A DNA stretch of 64,000 bases, taken from Rhodospirillales bacterium (GTDB taxonomy: Bacteria > Pseudomonadota > Alphaproteobacteria > Rhodospirillales > Casp-alpha2). Shown in pieces: positions 16,109 to 24,089 of this stretch (the first letter of the stretch is position 1; the number at the start of each line of letters is the position of its first letter). Under the pieces are notes generated by a model. The model was not told the DNA's origin. It saw nothing but the letters and a program-made list of their open reading frames with translations, and ran no database searches. Where the stretch lies: NCBI GenBank assembly GCA_021775095.1, contig JAJFII010000104.1:1-64000 (forward strand), given 5' to 3'. A program made the position numbers and the translations under genes.

Positions 16109-17056
16109 ATGACAGCAAAAATATTTATCGATGGAGATGTGGGAACAACTGGATTGCAGATAAAGTCTCGGCTCGAAGGGCGGGAAGATATCAGGCTGTT
16201 GACGCTCGATGGCACGGTACGTAAGGATCCGGCCCGGCGGGCCGAGATGTTAAACGCCGCCGACATCTCAATTTTATGTCTACCCGACGATGCCGCCATA
16301 GAGGCCGCCTCCCTGGTGACCAACTCAACCAGCCGCCTGATCGATGCCTCGACCGCTCACCGGATAGCGGATGGGTGGGTTTACGGGTTTCCAGAATATA
16401 CAAAACAACAGGCGGCTGACATCGCCGGGGCCGATCGGGTCGCCAATCCTGGATGTTATGCATTAACTTCGGTATCGATCCTGCACCCGCTGGTCGCAGC
16501 CGGTATTCTGCCGGCAAATTGGCCGGTAACCATTAATGCGGTGTCGGGGTATTCCGGCGGTGGTAAAGGATTAATTGCTGAATTTGAAGACACCACCTAT
16601 GCCGGATACACGGAAACGCCGTTTTTTGTTTATGGCTTGTCGTTAGCCCATAAACACCTCCCTGAAATTACCCGGTGGGGCGGTCTCGAACATGCACCAT
16701 TGTTTGTCCCCAGCGTCGCTCGATATAAACAGGGCATGATCGTTCAAATTCCTTTGCAGCTGTGGTCTCTGCCAGGCAATTGGTCCAGCGACGACGTTCA
16801 TGCCGCCTTATCGGATCACTATGCGGGACAGCGTTTTGTAACCGTGGTCGCCCCGAGCGAGAGCCACAATATGGCACGAATGGCACCCCAATCACTTAAT
16901 AATACCAATGAATTGCACATTTACGTATTCGCCGACACCGATAAAAAACAAGCCGTTGTCGCCGGGCTTTTGGATAATCTCGGTAAAGGAGCGTCGGGAC
17001 AGGCGGTGCAAAACCTCAATTTGATGCTCGGAAGAGATCCAGCTTTGGGTTTATAA
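16109..17056 (+). CDS. argC: N-acetyl-gamma-glutamyl-phosphate reductase (type 2)
   Basis: A 315-residue enzyme of arginine biosynthesis that reduces N-acetylglutamyl phosphate to the semialdehyde with NADPH. IFIDGDVGTTGLQI is the N-terminal Rossmann loop of the short (type 2) ArgC form. C116 in VANPGCYALTS is the catalytic cysteine, and VSGYSGGGKG plus the histidine in SHNMARMAP are conserved. The length of about 315 matches type 2; type 1 ArgC is about 340-350. It stands alone, without other arg genes nearby. Confidence 0.92.
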   Translation: MTAKIFIDGDVGTTGLQIKSRLEGREDIRLLTLDGTVRKDPARRAEMLNAADISILCLPDDAAIEAASLVTNSTSRLIDASTAHRIADGWVYGFPEYTKQQAADIAGADRVANPGCYALTSVSILHPLVAAGILPANWPVTINAVSGYSGGGKGLIAEFEDTTYAGYTETPFFVYGLSLAHKHLPEITRWGGLEHAPLFVPSVARYKQGMIVQIPLQLWSLPGNWSSDDVHAALSDHYAGQRFVTVVAPSESHNMARMAPQSLNNTNELHIYVFADTDKKQAVVAGLLDNLGKGASGQAVQNLNLMLGRDPALGL

Positions 17057-17084
17057 GCTTGTGGGTTTGTAAACGTGCGCCCAT

Positions 17085-17112
17085 AAAAAAGGCGGCACCC
17101 GAAGATACCGCC
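17085..17112 (-). terminator. Intrinsic terminator of the small secreted protein gene
   Basis: On the minus strand GGCGGTATC pairs with GGGTGCCGCC around a tiny loop and is followed by six T (plus 17085-17090). It lies 23 bases past the stop of the minus-strand small gene and just beyond argC. Confidence 0.75.
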
Positions 17113-17134
17113 CTTCATCCATCGTCAGGCTGTT

Positions 17135-17320
17135 TTAACTGCCGGATGGTTTTGGTGTCTGCAAAGGTTTGGTTTGAGCAACCTCTTGAGCGCTGGACTG
17201 GGCGGTTTTATTGCCATGACCAAACGCGCAGTCACCTTCAGCACTCGCCGGTGACACAAAACTGAGTGTTATTACCGACGCAGCAAACAAAGCGGCAAAT
17301 AGAAAAGCGGTTTTTTTCAT
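17135..17320 (-). CDS. Small secreted protein (61 residues)
   Basis: MKKTAFLFAALFAASVITLS is a clear Sec signal peptide, with likely cleavage after PASA. The mature part of about 35 residues is polar, rich in Gln, Thr and Lys, with one Cys in EGDCAFGHGN. AAGGA lies upstream of the ATG at 17320; an in-frame ATG at 17353 has no site. An intrinsic terminator follows. No family recognised. It may be a periplasmic peptide, but no function can be assigned. Confidence 0.65.
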   Translation of the reverse strand: MKKTAFLFAALFAASVITLSFVSPASAEGDCAFGHGNKTAQSSAQEVAQTKPLQTPKPSGS

Positions 17321-17519
17321 AACGCGATATCCTTTTGTATCAATGCCATACACGGCAGCAACTATACACTATTTTCGGTTCAATTGTAAGCGGAAACTCT
17401 AACCGATCAGCCGGCTGGTTGCGGGACCGTTGGTTGCGGTTCTGTTTACCGGCATAATTGATCGCCAATCTGCCGTCGAAATTCTAAATTTGTTGTTGAA
17501 AAAAATATAATTGTGGATG

Positions 17520-17535
17520 AGTGATAGCGATCACT
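17520..17535. promoter_or_regulatory. CRP/FNR-type binding site
   Basis: A-GTGA-N6-TCAC-T with perfect inverted arms (AGTGAT / ATCACT). The GTGA-N6-TCAC spacing is that of CRP-family sites. It lies 88 bases upstream of the 40-residue membrane protein at 17623, and a run of T follows it. The cognate regulator is not in the window. Confidence 0.45.
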
Positions 17536-17622
17536 TTTTTCTCACGTCACCTCACCTAGTCTAAGAACGGTAGAAAGTAACCAGAGCAATTTTAAATTCC
17601 CGTTTAAGGATTGGAGGCGCAG

Positions 17623-17745
17623 ATGTTAAAATCAGAGTTTTCGAGACTTTCCGGCCTACTTGCAGGGTCCCTCGTTACCACCTTGGCGCTTACTTATTTC
17701 GCCGGCTCATTGGTCAGTTATTGCCTGCGGATATTTATTCCCTAA
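17623..17745 (+). CDS. 40-residue membrane protein
   Basis: GGAGG six bases before ATG 17623. The product starts MLKSEFSRLSGLLAG and has one hydrophobic helix (LAGSLVTTLALTYFAGSLVSY), ending FIP. Basic residues on both flanks leave topology open. No family recognised. A CRP-like palindrome upstream suggests that it is regulated. Confidence 0.6.
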   Translation: MLKSEFSRLSGLLAGSLVTTLALTYFAGSLVSYCLRIFIP

Positions 17746-17808
17746 CAGACCTATTCTGGACTGCACTATAAGTTGAGATTCAAGTCCGCTTCACAGCAGA
17801 ACTTAAAA

Positions 17809-18024
17809 TTAGTGATGATTTTGAGGTTCCCAGCTCGACGCCGTTGTCAAGCATTGGACAGGATTTACATCAGATATTAATTTCACCCGCAATTTATCGA
17901 GAGAACCGGCGAGTTCCACCAGGGCCCGGGCGTCCTGTGGATCTCGGGTTTCCGCTTCGGCAATCAGGCCGAGGGCCGTATCAGTAAGATCCTGTATCAG
18001 TCGGGGGCGATGAACGTGCAACAT
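17809..18024 (-). CDS. Small hypothetical protein (71 residues)
   Basis: Mostly helical and soluble: MLHVHRPRLIQDLTDTALGLIAEAETRDPQD onward, with heptad-like spacing in the middle. The ATG at 18024 has GAAAGGGGA upstream; the ATG at 18042 lies inside this ribosome site and is less likely. Monocistronic between two divergent small genes. I do not recognise the family and cannot suggest a function. Confidence 0.5.
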   Translation of the reverse strand: MLHVHRPRLIQDLTDTALGLIAEAETRDPQDARALVELAGSLDKLRVKLISDVNPVQCLTTASSWEPQNHH

Positions 18025-18272
18025 GCGATATTCCCCTTTCAAGGTTGGTGGTTAAGATGATACCTGTCTACCTATTAGGCAAAAATGGCATAATGATGTC
18101 AAAACACAACATTTTGATGATATATGATTGTAACTGTAATATGTAGCTATTTGGCAGCGTCTTTAAGTCGATTGCCCTATCCAAAAAGTCTTGCATTTTT
18201 AGGCCAAAACGCCAATTAAATAGGCGGAGCTGAAAAACCACATTAGGGACCAGAGAGGAGATTTAAAGCGAT

Positions 18273-18551
18273 ATGAGTGAATACGATGATCCACCGCAGC
18301 CAGATCGACGTGACGGTGATGATTTGTCCTATAAAGGCCCGGACCGGCGCAAAATGACTTGCGGCGTCCTGTACACTTGTTATGGAACGATAGGCGAGGT
18401 CGAAGATTGGCTCGATGACAATTGTGAAGCCGATTATGAATTGGCGATCGAGGGCATTGCCGACGATCTCGTCAGTAAGTCTTTGAAAATTATGTTCGAA
18501 AAAGAACTCGACAAAGCACACTTTATCAAAGAATACGCCAAGAAAAATTAA
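18273..18551 (+). CDS. Small acidic hypothetical protein (92 residues), first gene of a protease-linked operon
   Basis: Soluble, acidic, without signal peptide. A disordered start (MSEYDDPPQPDRRDGDD) leads to a compact segment with two Cys (MTCGVLYTCYGT) and a helical C-terminus. GAGAGGAG lies about 14 bases upstream. It is followed after 17 bases by a membrane protein, then a lipoprotein and a retropepsin-like protease, all tightly spaced. No family recognised. Confidence 0.65.
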   Translation: MSEYDDPPQPDRRDGDDLSYKGPDRRKMTCGVLYTCYGTIGEVEDWLDDNCEADYELAIEGIADDLVSKSLKIMFEKELDKAHFIKEYAKKN

Positions 18552-18568
18552 TCGAGAGATCGAATGCC

Positions 18569-18847
18569 ATGGAGTCTAAACCCAACAGTCTTGTTCTTTT
18601 AGGGGCCGCGACCCTCATTGGCGGAACGATGGCAGCGATAATTACCTGGTTGTTCGGTATCGAAATTTCGACGATGGAACGGTTCTCCAGATTTCCCGAC
18701 GGCTGGACGACCCTGGAACTGATACTCAACGCGACGGCCGGGCTTTTACTGGTCGGCAGTATCCGCGCGGTTTACGTGGCCCTTCGCGCCCATTATTACG
18801 GCGACAGTAGCGATCAGCCGCCCAACCCGGGAGCGGGCAACTGGTAA
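18569..18847 (+). CDS. Small two-helix membrane protein (92 residues)
   Basis: Two predicted membrane segments: SLVLLGAATLIGGTMAAIITWLF near 7-29 and LELILNATAGLLLVGSIRAVYVAL near 48-72, with a polar tail containing PPNPGAGNW. Second gene of the four-gene run. No known family. It could anchor or modulate the membrane-bound protease two genes downstream, which is inference from adjacency. Confidence 0.6.
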   Translation: MESKPNSLVLLGAATLIGGTMAAIITWLFGIEISTMERFSRFPDGWTTLELILNATAGLLLVGSIRAVYVALRAHYYGDSSDQPPNPGAGNW

Positions 18848-18851
18848 AAAA

Positions 18852-19106
18852 ATGAAACGATTGATTGGTTTCGTCCTTTGCGCTCTAGTTTCCGGATGTT
18901 CCGTGTCCGGCGACCCTCAACAGGTTTCCATAAAACACGGGGCGCAGCAGGAAGTTGTTGGTAAGCTGGCGGCGGAAAAACATTGCGCCAAACACAAAAG
19001 GACGGCAAAACTTCTTAAAATTTCACCCGCCGGGTCTGACGTGTCGTCCCTGTTTTTCAAAACCCGGACCAGCGTTTACGCCTGCGTCCCCTCCGGTGAC
19101 GAATGA
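18852..19106 (+). CDS. Small lipoprotein (84 residues)
   Basis: MKRLIGFVLCALVSGCSVSG has a signal peptide and lipobox (LVSGC), so Cys16 would be lipidated. The mature domain has a pair of Cys (EKHCAKHKR and VYACVP) that could form a disulfide. The pattern of HG..., AEKHCAKH and a C-terminal ACVP resembles small lipoproteins common in alphaproteobacteria. Four bases after the previous gene, and its stop overlaps the protease start by four bases. Confidence 0.7.
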   Translation: MKRLIGFVLCALVSGCSVSGDPQQVSIKHGAQQEVVGKLAAEKHCAKHKRTAKLLKISPAGSDVSSLFFKTRTSVYACVPSGDE

Positions 19107-19801
19107 GTAATCGGCCACGACGATGGGTATTTGTGGCGCTGTTTGCTGTTTTTCTGTCCCTTGGCATTGGCTTTTTGGCCTGGCGCTTCCCGGACAGATT
19201 ACAAAACACGGATGCTCAAATAAAACTGGTGTATGCAACTTTGCTGCTGTCGGTTTTTTTATTACCCTCCCTGTTCTACCAACGTATTAAGGCCAGAAAC
19301 GCCCTGAAAAGTGCGGCAATTTGGATCTCTATCGCCGTTGTCCTGTTTGTTGGTTATGCCTATCGGGATGAAAGCAAAGCAGTTCTGCAACGATTGACCG
19401 GAGAACTTTTACCAGGTTCTGCGCAAATTATGGGGACCACAACGTCGGTTCGCCGGGGGCGAGACGGGCATTTCGCCGTCGAAGCTGTGGTCGACGGCGT
19501 GTTAATCAATTTATTGATTGATACCGGTGCCAGCGACATTGTACTTTCCCCTAGGGATGCGGAGCGCCTGGGTTTTGATATCACTAAACTTAACTATTCG
19601 AAGACCTACAGAACCGCCAATGGGGAGGTTAAAGGGGCACCGGTGCGGTTGGGAATGATTACGTTGGGTTCAATTCAAATTGCCGACATTGCCGCATCGG
19701 TTAACGGAGCCGCCTTAAACCGGTCCCTGTTGGGAATGGGTTTTCTGGAACGTCTCTCAAACTTTCAGATTAAAGGGAACAATCTGATAATGACCCAATA
19801 G
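19103..19801 (+). CDS. Membrane-bound retropepsin-like aspartic protease (TIGR02281 type)
   Basis: A 232-residue protein with three N-terminal hydrophobic segments (about 8-27, 42-58, 70-86) and a C-terminal retropepsin domain. The catalytic motif is D140 in LLIDTGASDIVLS. The flap-side pattern TANGEVKGAPVRLGMITLGSIQI and the LLGMGFLERLSNFQI end are typical of the clan AA TIGR02281 family. A single active-site Asp implies that it works as a dimer. Substrate unknown. Last gene of the four-gene run. Confidence 0.85.
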   Translation: MSNRPRRWVFVALFAVFLSLGIGFLAWRFPDRLQNTDAQIKLVYATLLLSVFLLPSLFYQRIKARNALKSAAIWISIAVVLFVGYAYRDESKAVLQRLTGELLPGSAQIMGTTTSVRRGRDGHFAVEAVVDGVLINLLIDTGASDIVLSPRDAERLGFDITKLNYSKTYRTANGEVKGAPVRLGMITLGSIQIADIAASVNGAALNRSLLGMGFLERLSNFQIKGNNLIMTQ

Positions 19802-19939
19802 GTCGTCCTCAGTCAGGGCATATCCGGGCCAATTGGGCGCACTCTGACCTTGACCCGGTTCGGTGCGCTGGACGCGAGTCGTTGGGCGGATAGGGGCTCA
19901 GTGAAGCCATTTGGGAAGACACCCGTTAGGGGCCTGACC

Positions 19940-20143
19940 CTAATGGACGACGGCGTCGCGGGGCCGGTCTTCATTCAATAGACGTTCCGCCGCCCGGGCA
20001 ATTCGCAGCCACAGGGCGCGTCCCTGAATGTCCCCGCAATCCATGAGGTGGTCAGCGCGAATTTTTGCACCGGCCGGTGCCATATCGCCGTAGGTGTCGA
20101 CCAGTAGATTAGCTGTTTTCAGGATTTCGGAGTTCGTTGCCAA
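19940..20143 (-). CDS. Small hypothetical protein (67 residues) downstream of fliN
   Basis: Soluble and helical: MATNSEILKTANLLVDTYGDM followed by a segment with DHLMDCGDIQGRALWLRI and an acidic/basic tail. It resembles short conserved alphaproteobacterial proteins of unknown function. It starts 5 bases after fliN ends and is probably co-translated. A TTAGGG/CCCTAA hairpin (19926-19943) overlaps its stop. Confidence 0.65.
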   Translation of the reverse strand: MATNSEILKTANLLVDTYGDMAPAGAKIRADHLMDCGDIQGRALWLRIARAAERLLNEDRPRDAVVH

Positions 20144-20148
20144 AGGTT

Positions 20149-20445
20149 TTACTCCTTCTGTACTTCCGCCAATACGACGATATCTGTGAGATTGACACCC
20201 AATCGGTCCTCAACCACGACCACTTCGCCATGGGCGACCATTCGATTGTTGGCATGGACTTCGATATCTTCACCAACGGCCCGGTTCAATTCGACAACCG
20301 CACCACGTCCCAGTTTCAGAATTTGCGAGACAGCCATCATCGATGTCCCGAGGACAGCGGTAATTTCCACTTCAACATCAAGAAGGGCCTCAAGTTCAGT
20401 ATCCTTTAAGGTAATACCTTCTTTACCAGATCCACTATCAGCCAT
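20149..20445 (-). CDS. fliN: Flagellar motor switch protein FliN
   Basis: A 98-residue FliN/SpoA domain protein. TELEALLDVEVEITAVLGTSMMAVSQILKLGRGAVVELNR is the SpoA core, and VHANNRMVAHGEVVVVEDRLGVNLTDIV completes it. FliN forms the lower C-ring of the flagellar motor, with FliM. No other flagellar gene is in the window, so it is isolated here. Sequence and length fit FliN better than a type III secretion homologue (SctQ), which would be longer. Confidence 0.9.
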   Translation of the reverse strand: MADSGSGKEGITLKDTELEALLDVEVEITAVLGTSMMAVSQILKLGRGAVVELNRAVGEDIEVHANNRMVAHGEVVVVEDRLGVNLTDIVVLAEVQKE

Positions 20446-20556
20446 CTTCCAACCATCTTTCAGTTATCTTAAGCAGCACGATATCGTGGCACCAGTTAAT
20501 GGCCGGTTAAAATCCACGGCCTGGCGCGAATCGCAGTTTACCACATATCTTGAGAA

Positions 20557-21150
20557 TTAGATGCCCCCTCCTTGATCAATCATGCCCGTCATGTATTCAA
20601 TTTTCTGCAAAAGCAGGCGCAAGGGCGGGTCTTTATATCCGTGGGTTTCCAATTGTTTAATGGTATTGATCAGATAATCCCGGTTCAACCCGCCGGCACC
20701 CTGTGCATGCATAATGGTATCTGCCGAACACTCCTGACCCAGATCTCCGGCGTAGGTGGGGTGGCCTGGGTCGGCAACGAAGGTATAGGCCTCAATCATC
20801 TGTGCACGGGCACCCAGCAAAACCTCAACGGCAACCGGCTTATACGCATATCCGATGAGTTCTCGTTCGTTTAAATAGTCGACGACGCCTTGCCAATCGT
20901 CGGGCCCGACCCGATAGGCAACACCATCGCAGGTGCCGCCAATATCCAGGCCAAGGACGAGGCCAGGGTTTTCCGGTGTGCCGCGGTAATGGTGTGAATA
21001 AATGCAGAAGGCCCGATGAAATCCGCTCAGACGGGCTTTTTCCTTGGCCAGGAACGGAAACCCCGGATTCCACATGAGCGATCCATAGCCAAATACCCAT
21101 TCAAGGCCATCAAAGGGGCTCTTTGTTTGTGTGGGTTCGGCCCCTGGCAT
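20557..21150 (-). CDS. chaC: ChaC-type gamma-glutamylcyclotransferase
   Basis: A 197-residue protein. VFGYGSLMWNPGF is the substrate-binding YGSL loop, and the segment AYKPVAVEVLLG ends in YTFVADPGHPTY, a ChaC-typical region. ChaC proteins degrade glutathione to 5-oxoproline and Cys-Gly in the cytosol. The frame is open to 21252, but ATG 21150 starts 4 bases after the upstream gene stop, with AGGA close by. Co-transcribed with the 2-hydroxychromene-2-carboxylate isomerase-type protein, which belongs to a glutathione-dependent fold, so both deal with glutathione. Confidence 0.88.
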   Translation of the reverse strand: MPGAEPTQTKSPFDGLEWVFGYGSLMWNPGFPFLAKEKARLSGFHRAFCIYSHHYRGTPENPGLVLGLDIGGTCDGVAYRVGPDDWQGVVDYLNERELIGYAYKPVAVEVLLGARAQMIEAYTFVADPGHPTYAGDLGQECSADTIMHAQGAGGLNRDYLINTIKQLETHGYKDPPLRLLLQKIEYMTGMIDQGGGI

Positions 21151-21154
21151 GGTC

Positions 21155-21754
21155 CTAGGCGTCGGCAACGAGGGATTGCTCAAGAAAATCCAATCGATCC
21201 TGGCCCCAAAACATATGCGCGCCATAAATATAGGTGGGTGCCCCGAACACACCGACCGTCATGGCGTCTTGCGTGTTTAAATCCCATACGGCGTTGACAT
21301 CGCTTGAGTGGCTTTTTTTCAGCAATGTTTCGCCGTCAAGACCCTGGGCGTTGGCAACGGATATGAGGGTTTCCCGATCGGCAATATTTTTCTCTTCTGC
21401 CCAGACCGCGCGCAGAAATGCACCTGCCAGATCGATCGCGTTTTCGCCCTTTAGGTTAGCGGCTATGACCATTCCCGCAGCATCGCGGTCATTGGCCGGA
21501 AAAAACGCCGGTTCAAGATTGAGGGGCAAATTCAAATGCGCCCGCCAGCGTTTAAGCTCCTGCATACGGTAGGCCTGACGGGCCGGCGGTCGTTGGGCAA
21601 GCGGCAAACCACCGGTTTGTGAAAAAATGAACCCCATGTTTACGGGTTTGATATGGATAGATGTCTTTTGCCGCTGGCCGATCTCGACCAAACGGGCGTG
21701 ACCCATGTAGGCATAGGGTGAAACCAGAGTTAAATAGTAGTCGATTTTCGGCAT
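21155..21754 (-). CDS. 2-hydroxychromene-2-carboxylate isomerase family protein (DsbA/GST-kappa fold)
   Basis: A 199-residue thioredoxin-fold protein. YLTLVSPYAYMGHARL carries the catalytic serine region of the HCCA isomerase/GST-kappa group, and GVFGAPTYIYGAHMFWGQDRLDFLE is the C-terminal signature. Family members isomerise 2-hydroxychromene-2-carboxylate in naphthalene breakdown using glutathione. Here no other aromatic pathway genes are present, so the real substrate may differ. Overlaps in function with the adjacent chaC through glutathione. Confidence 0.85.
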   Translation of the reverse strand: MPKIDYYLTLVSPYAYMGHARLVEIGQRQKTSIHIKPVNMGFIFSQTGGLPLAQRPPARQAYRMQELKRWRAHLNLPLNLEPAFFPANDRDAAGMVIAANLKGENAIDLAGAFLRAVWAEEKNIADRETLISVANAQGLDGETLLKKSHSSDVNAVWDLNTQDAMTVGVFGAPTYIYGAHMFWGQDRLDFLEQSLVADA

Positions 21755-22002
21755 TGAGGGTTCTCCTTGCAGGCGGTTATGGAGGTATGATTGCTTTTGT
21801 CTGGCTCAGGTCAAGTGAAATGCGCCGGCGCGAGGCCTTGTCAGGGGGCGACAGCGGGCCAGTGCCCGTGAACCGGGGAATTTGCCTTACAACCATTTCT
21901 TAATAAATCAGTCATAAAATAATTACAGTGCCATGCAACCTGGAAACAGAACATGGTCAATTTCTAGCGTTTGGTTCACGAACCTAAAAAAAGGTTAATC
22001 CT

Positions 22003-22239
22003 ATGCTGCAAGCTCCGTGTAACGGTCATAAAATTTTTGAAATTGCGATCTATAATCAAGAGGTCAGGTCCCTGGTAAAGGAAAACCAAAGCCATCTTTT
22101 TTATGAGGATCACTGGGCCGATGTCCAGTTGCAGGATGTTCTTGCCGAGGATGAACAACAGGCTCGTGAAATGATCGAAAACCGGTTTCCGGCGACCGAC
22201 GGATTTATCGTCGAATCGGTTAATCTGACGGCCCTGTAA
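22003..22239 (+). CDS. Small hypothetical protein (78 residues)
   Basis: Soluble and acidic, from MLQAPCNGHKIFEIAIYNQEV to FIVESVNLTAL. It shows a strand-helix-strand pattern with FYEDHWADVQLQDVLAEDEQQA in the middle. AAAGG lies nine bases before the ATG. No family recognised. It is convergent with PhyH copy 2, with a 19-base gap. Confidence 0.6.
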   Translation: MLQAPCNGHKIFEIAIYNQEVRSLVKENQSHLFYEDHWADVQLQDVLAEDEQQAREMIENRFPATDGFIVESVNLTAL

Positions 22240-22258
22240 TCCCGGTTCAGGCCGATGT

Positions 22259-23194
22259 TTATTGGCTGACGTTTGGTCGAATGCCCGGGTCGCGCGGGGT
22301 CGGTTTTAAGTCTTCTTCTCCCTGCTGCGCGTAAATCGAACTGTACCCGTCCGACCAATCGGGTGGAACCGGGCAGGGGGTAGCATCCATCTGTGCCCAT
22401 TTGGCTGGTTGCCCGCGTACCAGGGTTCTGCCGTGTGGCGTATAAGTGTTTTTAGGGGTGGTGTACGGAAATGCATCGGCTGCCGCATAGGCATTGATTA
22501 ACAAGGGCCGCCCACTTGCAACCTGAGTGGTCGGTTTTGTACTGTGCACGGCCCGTGAATGATGGACGGTGATGGAACCCTTCGGCCCTGGCATATATAC
22601 CGTACGGGTGGTGTCATATTGCTTGACATCGGCATCCCTCATGGCCCCGGTCCAAATCCCATTTTCGTCAAATTGTTCGTGAATTTGGGTTTTGTGGCTG
22701 CCTGGAATGACGGCGAGAGGACCATCATCGATGCCGACGTCGGCCAGGTAGGTGCCAATGGCCAGCACATTGGCGTTGGTATGGGGGTAAAAGGGAAAAT
22801 CCTGGTGCCATTTGACTTCATCCGAACCCCCGCCCCATTTAAAGTTCAGTTTCGAGTGGTGGAAATAAACATCCGGCCCCAACAGATCGGTTGCCACATC
22901 GGCAATGATTCCCGTCGCCAATTGCCAATAGGCATCGTGACTTTTGTCTGGATATTTGAGGCGCCGGACCACCGGAGACTGTGCTGTATGCCCAGGGCCA
23001 ATATCAATTTCATCATCCGAAGCGGTCATGCGCCGGCTTTTTTCGATAAAGCTTTTTGTAACTTCATTAATGGCGTCGATGATGTCCGTCGGTATCAAAC
23101 TCTCGACCATCACGTAACCGCTTTCGAAATAACGCTCCCGTTGATTTTGACTTAAGACCCTGGCCGGGTTTGCTAATATCACTTCAGGGGTCAT
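22259..23194 (-). CDS. Phytanoyl-CoA dioxygenase (PhyH) family protein, copy 2
   Basis: A 311-residue Fe(II)/2-oxoglutarate dioxygenase. HQD in VKWHQDFPFYPHTNAN and the distal histidine in SITVHHSRAVHSTKPT ligate iron. GPLAVIPGSHKTQIH is shared with copy 1, as is the ...RRLKYPDK/RRIKNPVL segment, so they are paralogues with different pockets. It starts at MTPEVILANPARVL; ATG 23194 is the only reasonable start. No pathway partners lie beside it, so no substrate can be named. Confidence 0.87.
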   Translation of the reverse strand: MTPEVILANPARVLSQNQRERYFESGYVMVESLIPTDIIDAINEVTKSFIEKSRRMTASDDEIDIGPGHTAQSPVVRRLKYPDKSHDAYWQLATGIIADVATDLLGPDVYFHHSKLNFKWGGGSDEVKWHQDFPFYPHTNANVLAIGTYLADVGIDDGPLAVIPGSHKTQIHEQFDENGIWTGAMRDADVKQYDTTRTVYMPGPKGSITVHHSRAVHSTKPTTQVASGRPLLINAYAAADAFPYTTPKNTYTPHGRTLVRGQPAKWAQMDATPCPVPPDWSDGYSSIYAQQGEEDLKPTPRDPGIRPNVSQ

Positions 23195-23502
23195 CGGTGC
23201 AGGCTCCGCAGTTAATCAAAAATCCGTCCCGCCATTTTAAACATGTCTGCCCTCCTCAGAAAAGAAGACATTCATACCAGCGGTATTGGTAAAAAACTCG
23301 GATTGCCGTATAATAATTCCTGCGGAGGCCGGAAATAGGGGTCGGGCCTTGTCAAGATTTGTGGTTACCAAGACCGGGATCCCATTGCCTCACAAGATGA
23401 CAGGAATTCGGATCGTGTAACTCAGCTCGTTCCAGTAATTCCGCCTGCTCCGAACGTTTTTAGGGTTGTGTACCCAAGAACCAAATGGAAAGGAGAGGAG
23501 AG
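23195..23502. other. Intergenic region between PhyH copy 2 and the CBS protein gene
   Basis: About 308 bases between divergent genes. I see no frame with coding character and no RNA gene. Promoters for both flanking genes should lie here; no convincing -35/-10 pair stood out. Confidence 0.4.
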
Positions 23503-23931
23503 ATGCTTGTATCTGAAATTATGAATAAGAAGAGTGGTTCGGCTATTATCATTACCCCCAAAGACAGCGTCGAAACTGCAATCCGTATGTTTAGGGATAA
23601 AAAGATAGGAGCAATTCTGGTCTGCGGGCCGACCGGTGAACTCCTAGGCATCGTCACCGAGCGCGATGTCCTGCACAATATGGCTGAAAACGGTGCCGAG
23701 ACACTTAAACTCGAGGTAAATGAGATCATGTCCCAGGCACATACCTGTGAGATGGGCGATAACATCAGAAGTGTCATGGGTCAGATGACCTTCAAGCATG
23801 TACGCCATCTTCCGGTCGTCGAAGGCGGAAAATTGAAAGGTCTTGTCAGTATCGGTGATGTTGTCAAAAATCAGCTTGAGGAATCTCAGTTAGAGATCGA
23901 TACCATGCGAGATTTTGTACGCTCTCATTGA
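23503..23931 (+). CDS. CBS-domain pair protein
   Basis: A 142-residue protein consisting of two CBS domains: LVSEIMNKKSGSAIIITPKD with GILVCGPTGELLGIVTERDV, then VNEIMSQAHTCEMGDNI with FKHVRHLPVVEGGKLKGLVSIGDVV. CBS pairs bind adenosine nucleotides and act as energy sensors. This one is a stand-alone pair with no effector domain. GGAGAGGAG precedes ATG 23503; the ATG at 23485 overlaps this site and is less likely. No operon partner. Confidence 0.9.
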   Translation: MLVSEIMNKKSGSAIIITPKDSVETAIRMFRDKKIGAILVCGPTGELLGIVTERDVLHNMAENGAETLKLEVNEIMSQAHTCEMGDNIRSVMGQMTFKHVRHLPVVEGGKLKGLVSIGDVVKNQLEESQLEIDTMRDFVRSH

Positions 23932-24089
23932 CCCAGGCGGCCTATTAATCGACTGGGTTGGTCAGGGCGTGACTTCGTGTATGAATAAGCTACCTGACCC
24001 CTTGTGCTGCAAACGATCAGCACGGGCCGCTGTTGACGACGGCTTACAGGTGGGGGCCTGGACGACCACCACCGACTATCGGCAGGGGT

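Noticed and set aside
19926-19943. TTAGGG/CCCTAA hairpin as a terminator
   Set aside because: Short 6-bp stem without a T-run and overlapping a stop codon; not enough to call termination.
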